Assembly: GCA_017591395.1 (NCBI GenBank) | Contig: WEDG01002474.1 | Location: 62,001-126,000 of the forward strand | DNA from: Schistocephalus solidus | Taxonomy: Eukaryota; Platyhelminthes; Cestoda; Diphyllobothriidea; Diphyllobothriidae | Direction of reading: 5' to 3' | DNA length: 64,000 nt | Shown: piece by piece, positions 63,761 through 64,000 of the stretch | Layout of the letters: every line of letters begins with the position of its first letter | Numbering within the stretch: the first letter of the stretch is position 1 | Notes under the pieces: model-generated | What the model was told of the DNA's origin: nothing | Databases searched by the model: none | The model's input: the letters and a program-made list of their open reading frames with translations, nothing else | Program-made: the position numbers and the translations under genes

Positions 63761-64000
63761 TATTTTTGTTGGGTTGCAAACAAAATAGATTTAATGCAAA
63801 AAAATTATTAAGCGAATCCATACCTTGCTTTTTGGCTCAGTTGTTGGCAGTGTGGATTGGAGTTGACGGCACGGCCATTCGAAAAAATTCAAAGTGAATC
63901 AGAAATTCCATCACAGATTATCACTTTCTTGCTGAACCAATCTTGATCTGAAATTGAGGGAGGAGCCTGACCGCTTGAATGCCATTTCTTTTGTCGGCTG
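63761..64000. other. No gene recognised
   Basis: AT-rich end of window. Confidence 0.4.

Noticed and set aside
1..64000. CRISPR arrays, operons, prophage or other prokaryotic systems
   Set aside because: The window is clearly eukaryotic (introns, non-LTR and LTR retroelements, microsatellites). No regular spacer-repeat array was seen; the 30-bp tandem repeat at 63012 has no spacers.

Overview
The window looks like nuclear DNA of a parasitic flatworm (Platyhelminthes). A tapeworm is my best guess; a diphyllobothriid-type cestode is only a suspicion. Reasons: intron-containing genes with 33-59 nt micro-introns at the 5' end and long introns further downstream; abundant, mostly broken LINE, BEL/Pao, Ty3/Gypsy and Penelope-like elements; and an RTE-type LINE whose 3' end encodes degenerate C2H2 zinc fingers. 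There are no prokaryotic features. Most of the window is transposon wreckage and AT-rich non-coding DNA, so real host coding sequence is sparse.

Host genes. At 1880-2356 (+) lies one coding exon resembling the C-terminal part of a muscleblind-like RNA-binding protein, with a possible 3' UTR and poly(A) signal at 3012. At 48792-58109 (+) lies the 5' half of a TMEM131 orthologue. I can place twelve exons, all but one internal stretch in consistent splice phase. The gene runs on beyond 58109 and no further exon was found before the window ends. Its introns hold decayed repeats.

Mobile elements, left to right. 8.87-9.84 kb: RTE 3' end with zinc-finger remnant, followed by pieces of a short non-autonomous family called R1 here. 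13.92-23.86 kb: a BEL/Pao element (minus strand) bounded by ~270-bp LTRs. Its gag/protease side is occupied by a CsRn1-like Ty3/Gypsy element in the same orientation, with a LINE 3' tail at the junction and a 1.6-kb LINE fragment splitting its RNase H. 28.0-28.9 kb: two R1 copies next to a 3'-truncated RTE LINE (28.95-31.7 kb, minus). 33.0-35.7 kb: LINE-A (CR1/Jockey-like). 36.4-37.4 kb: decayed LINE-C. 38.0-42.5 kb: near full-length LINE-B with ORF1, endonuclease and RT. 42.5-47.7 kb: a truncated LINE-B copy whose (TA)n tail is split by two head-to-head Penelope-like elements and an inverted LINE-B fragment, forming a ~2.2-kb-arm inverted repeat. A hammerhead-ribozyme-like core lies at the end of one arm.

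The right end (58.1-64 kb) is repeat-dense: (CT)n, several R1 copies, a tRNA-like SINE candidate, another RTE 3' fragment, a 30-bp tandem repeat and a dispersed repeat shared with the left end of the window. The best candidates for a second look are the Penelope fold-back with its ribozyme-like core, the BEL/Gypsy composite, the interlaced (pseudoknot-capable) stems at the RTE LINE 5' end, and the R1 family.
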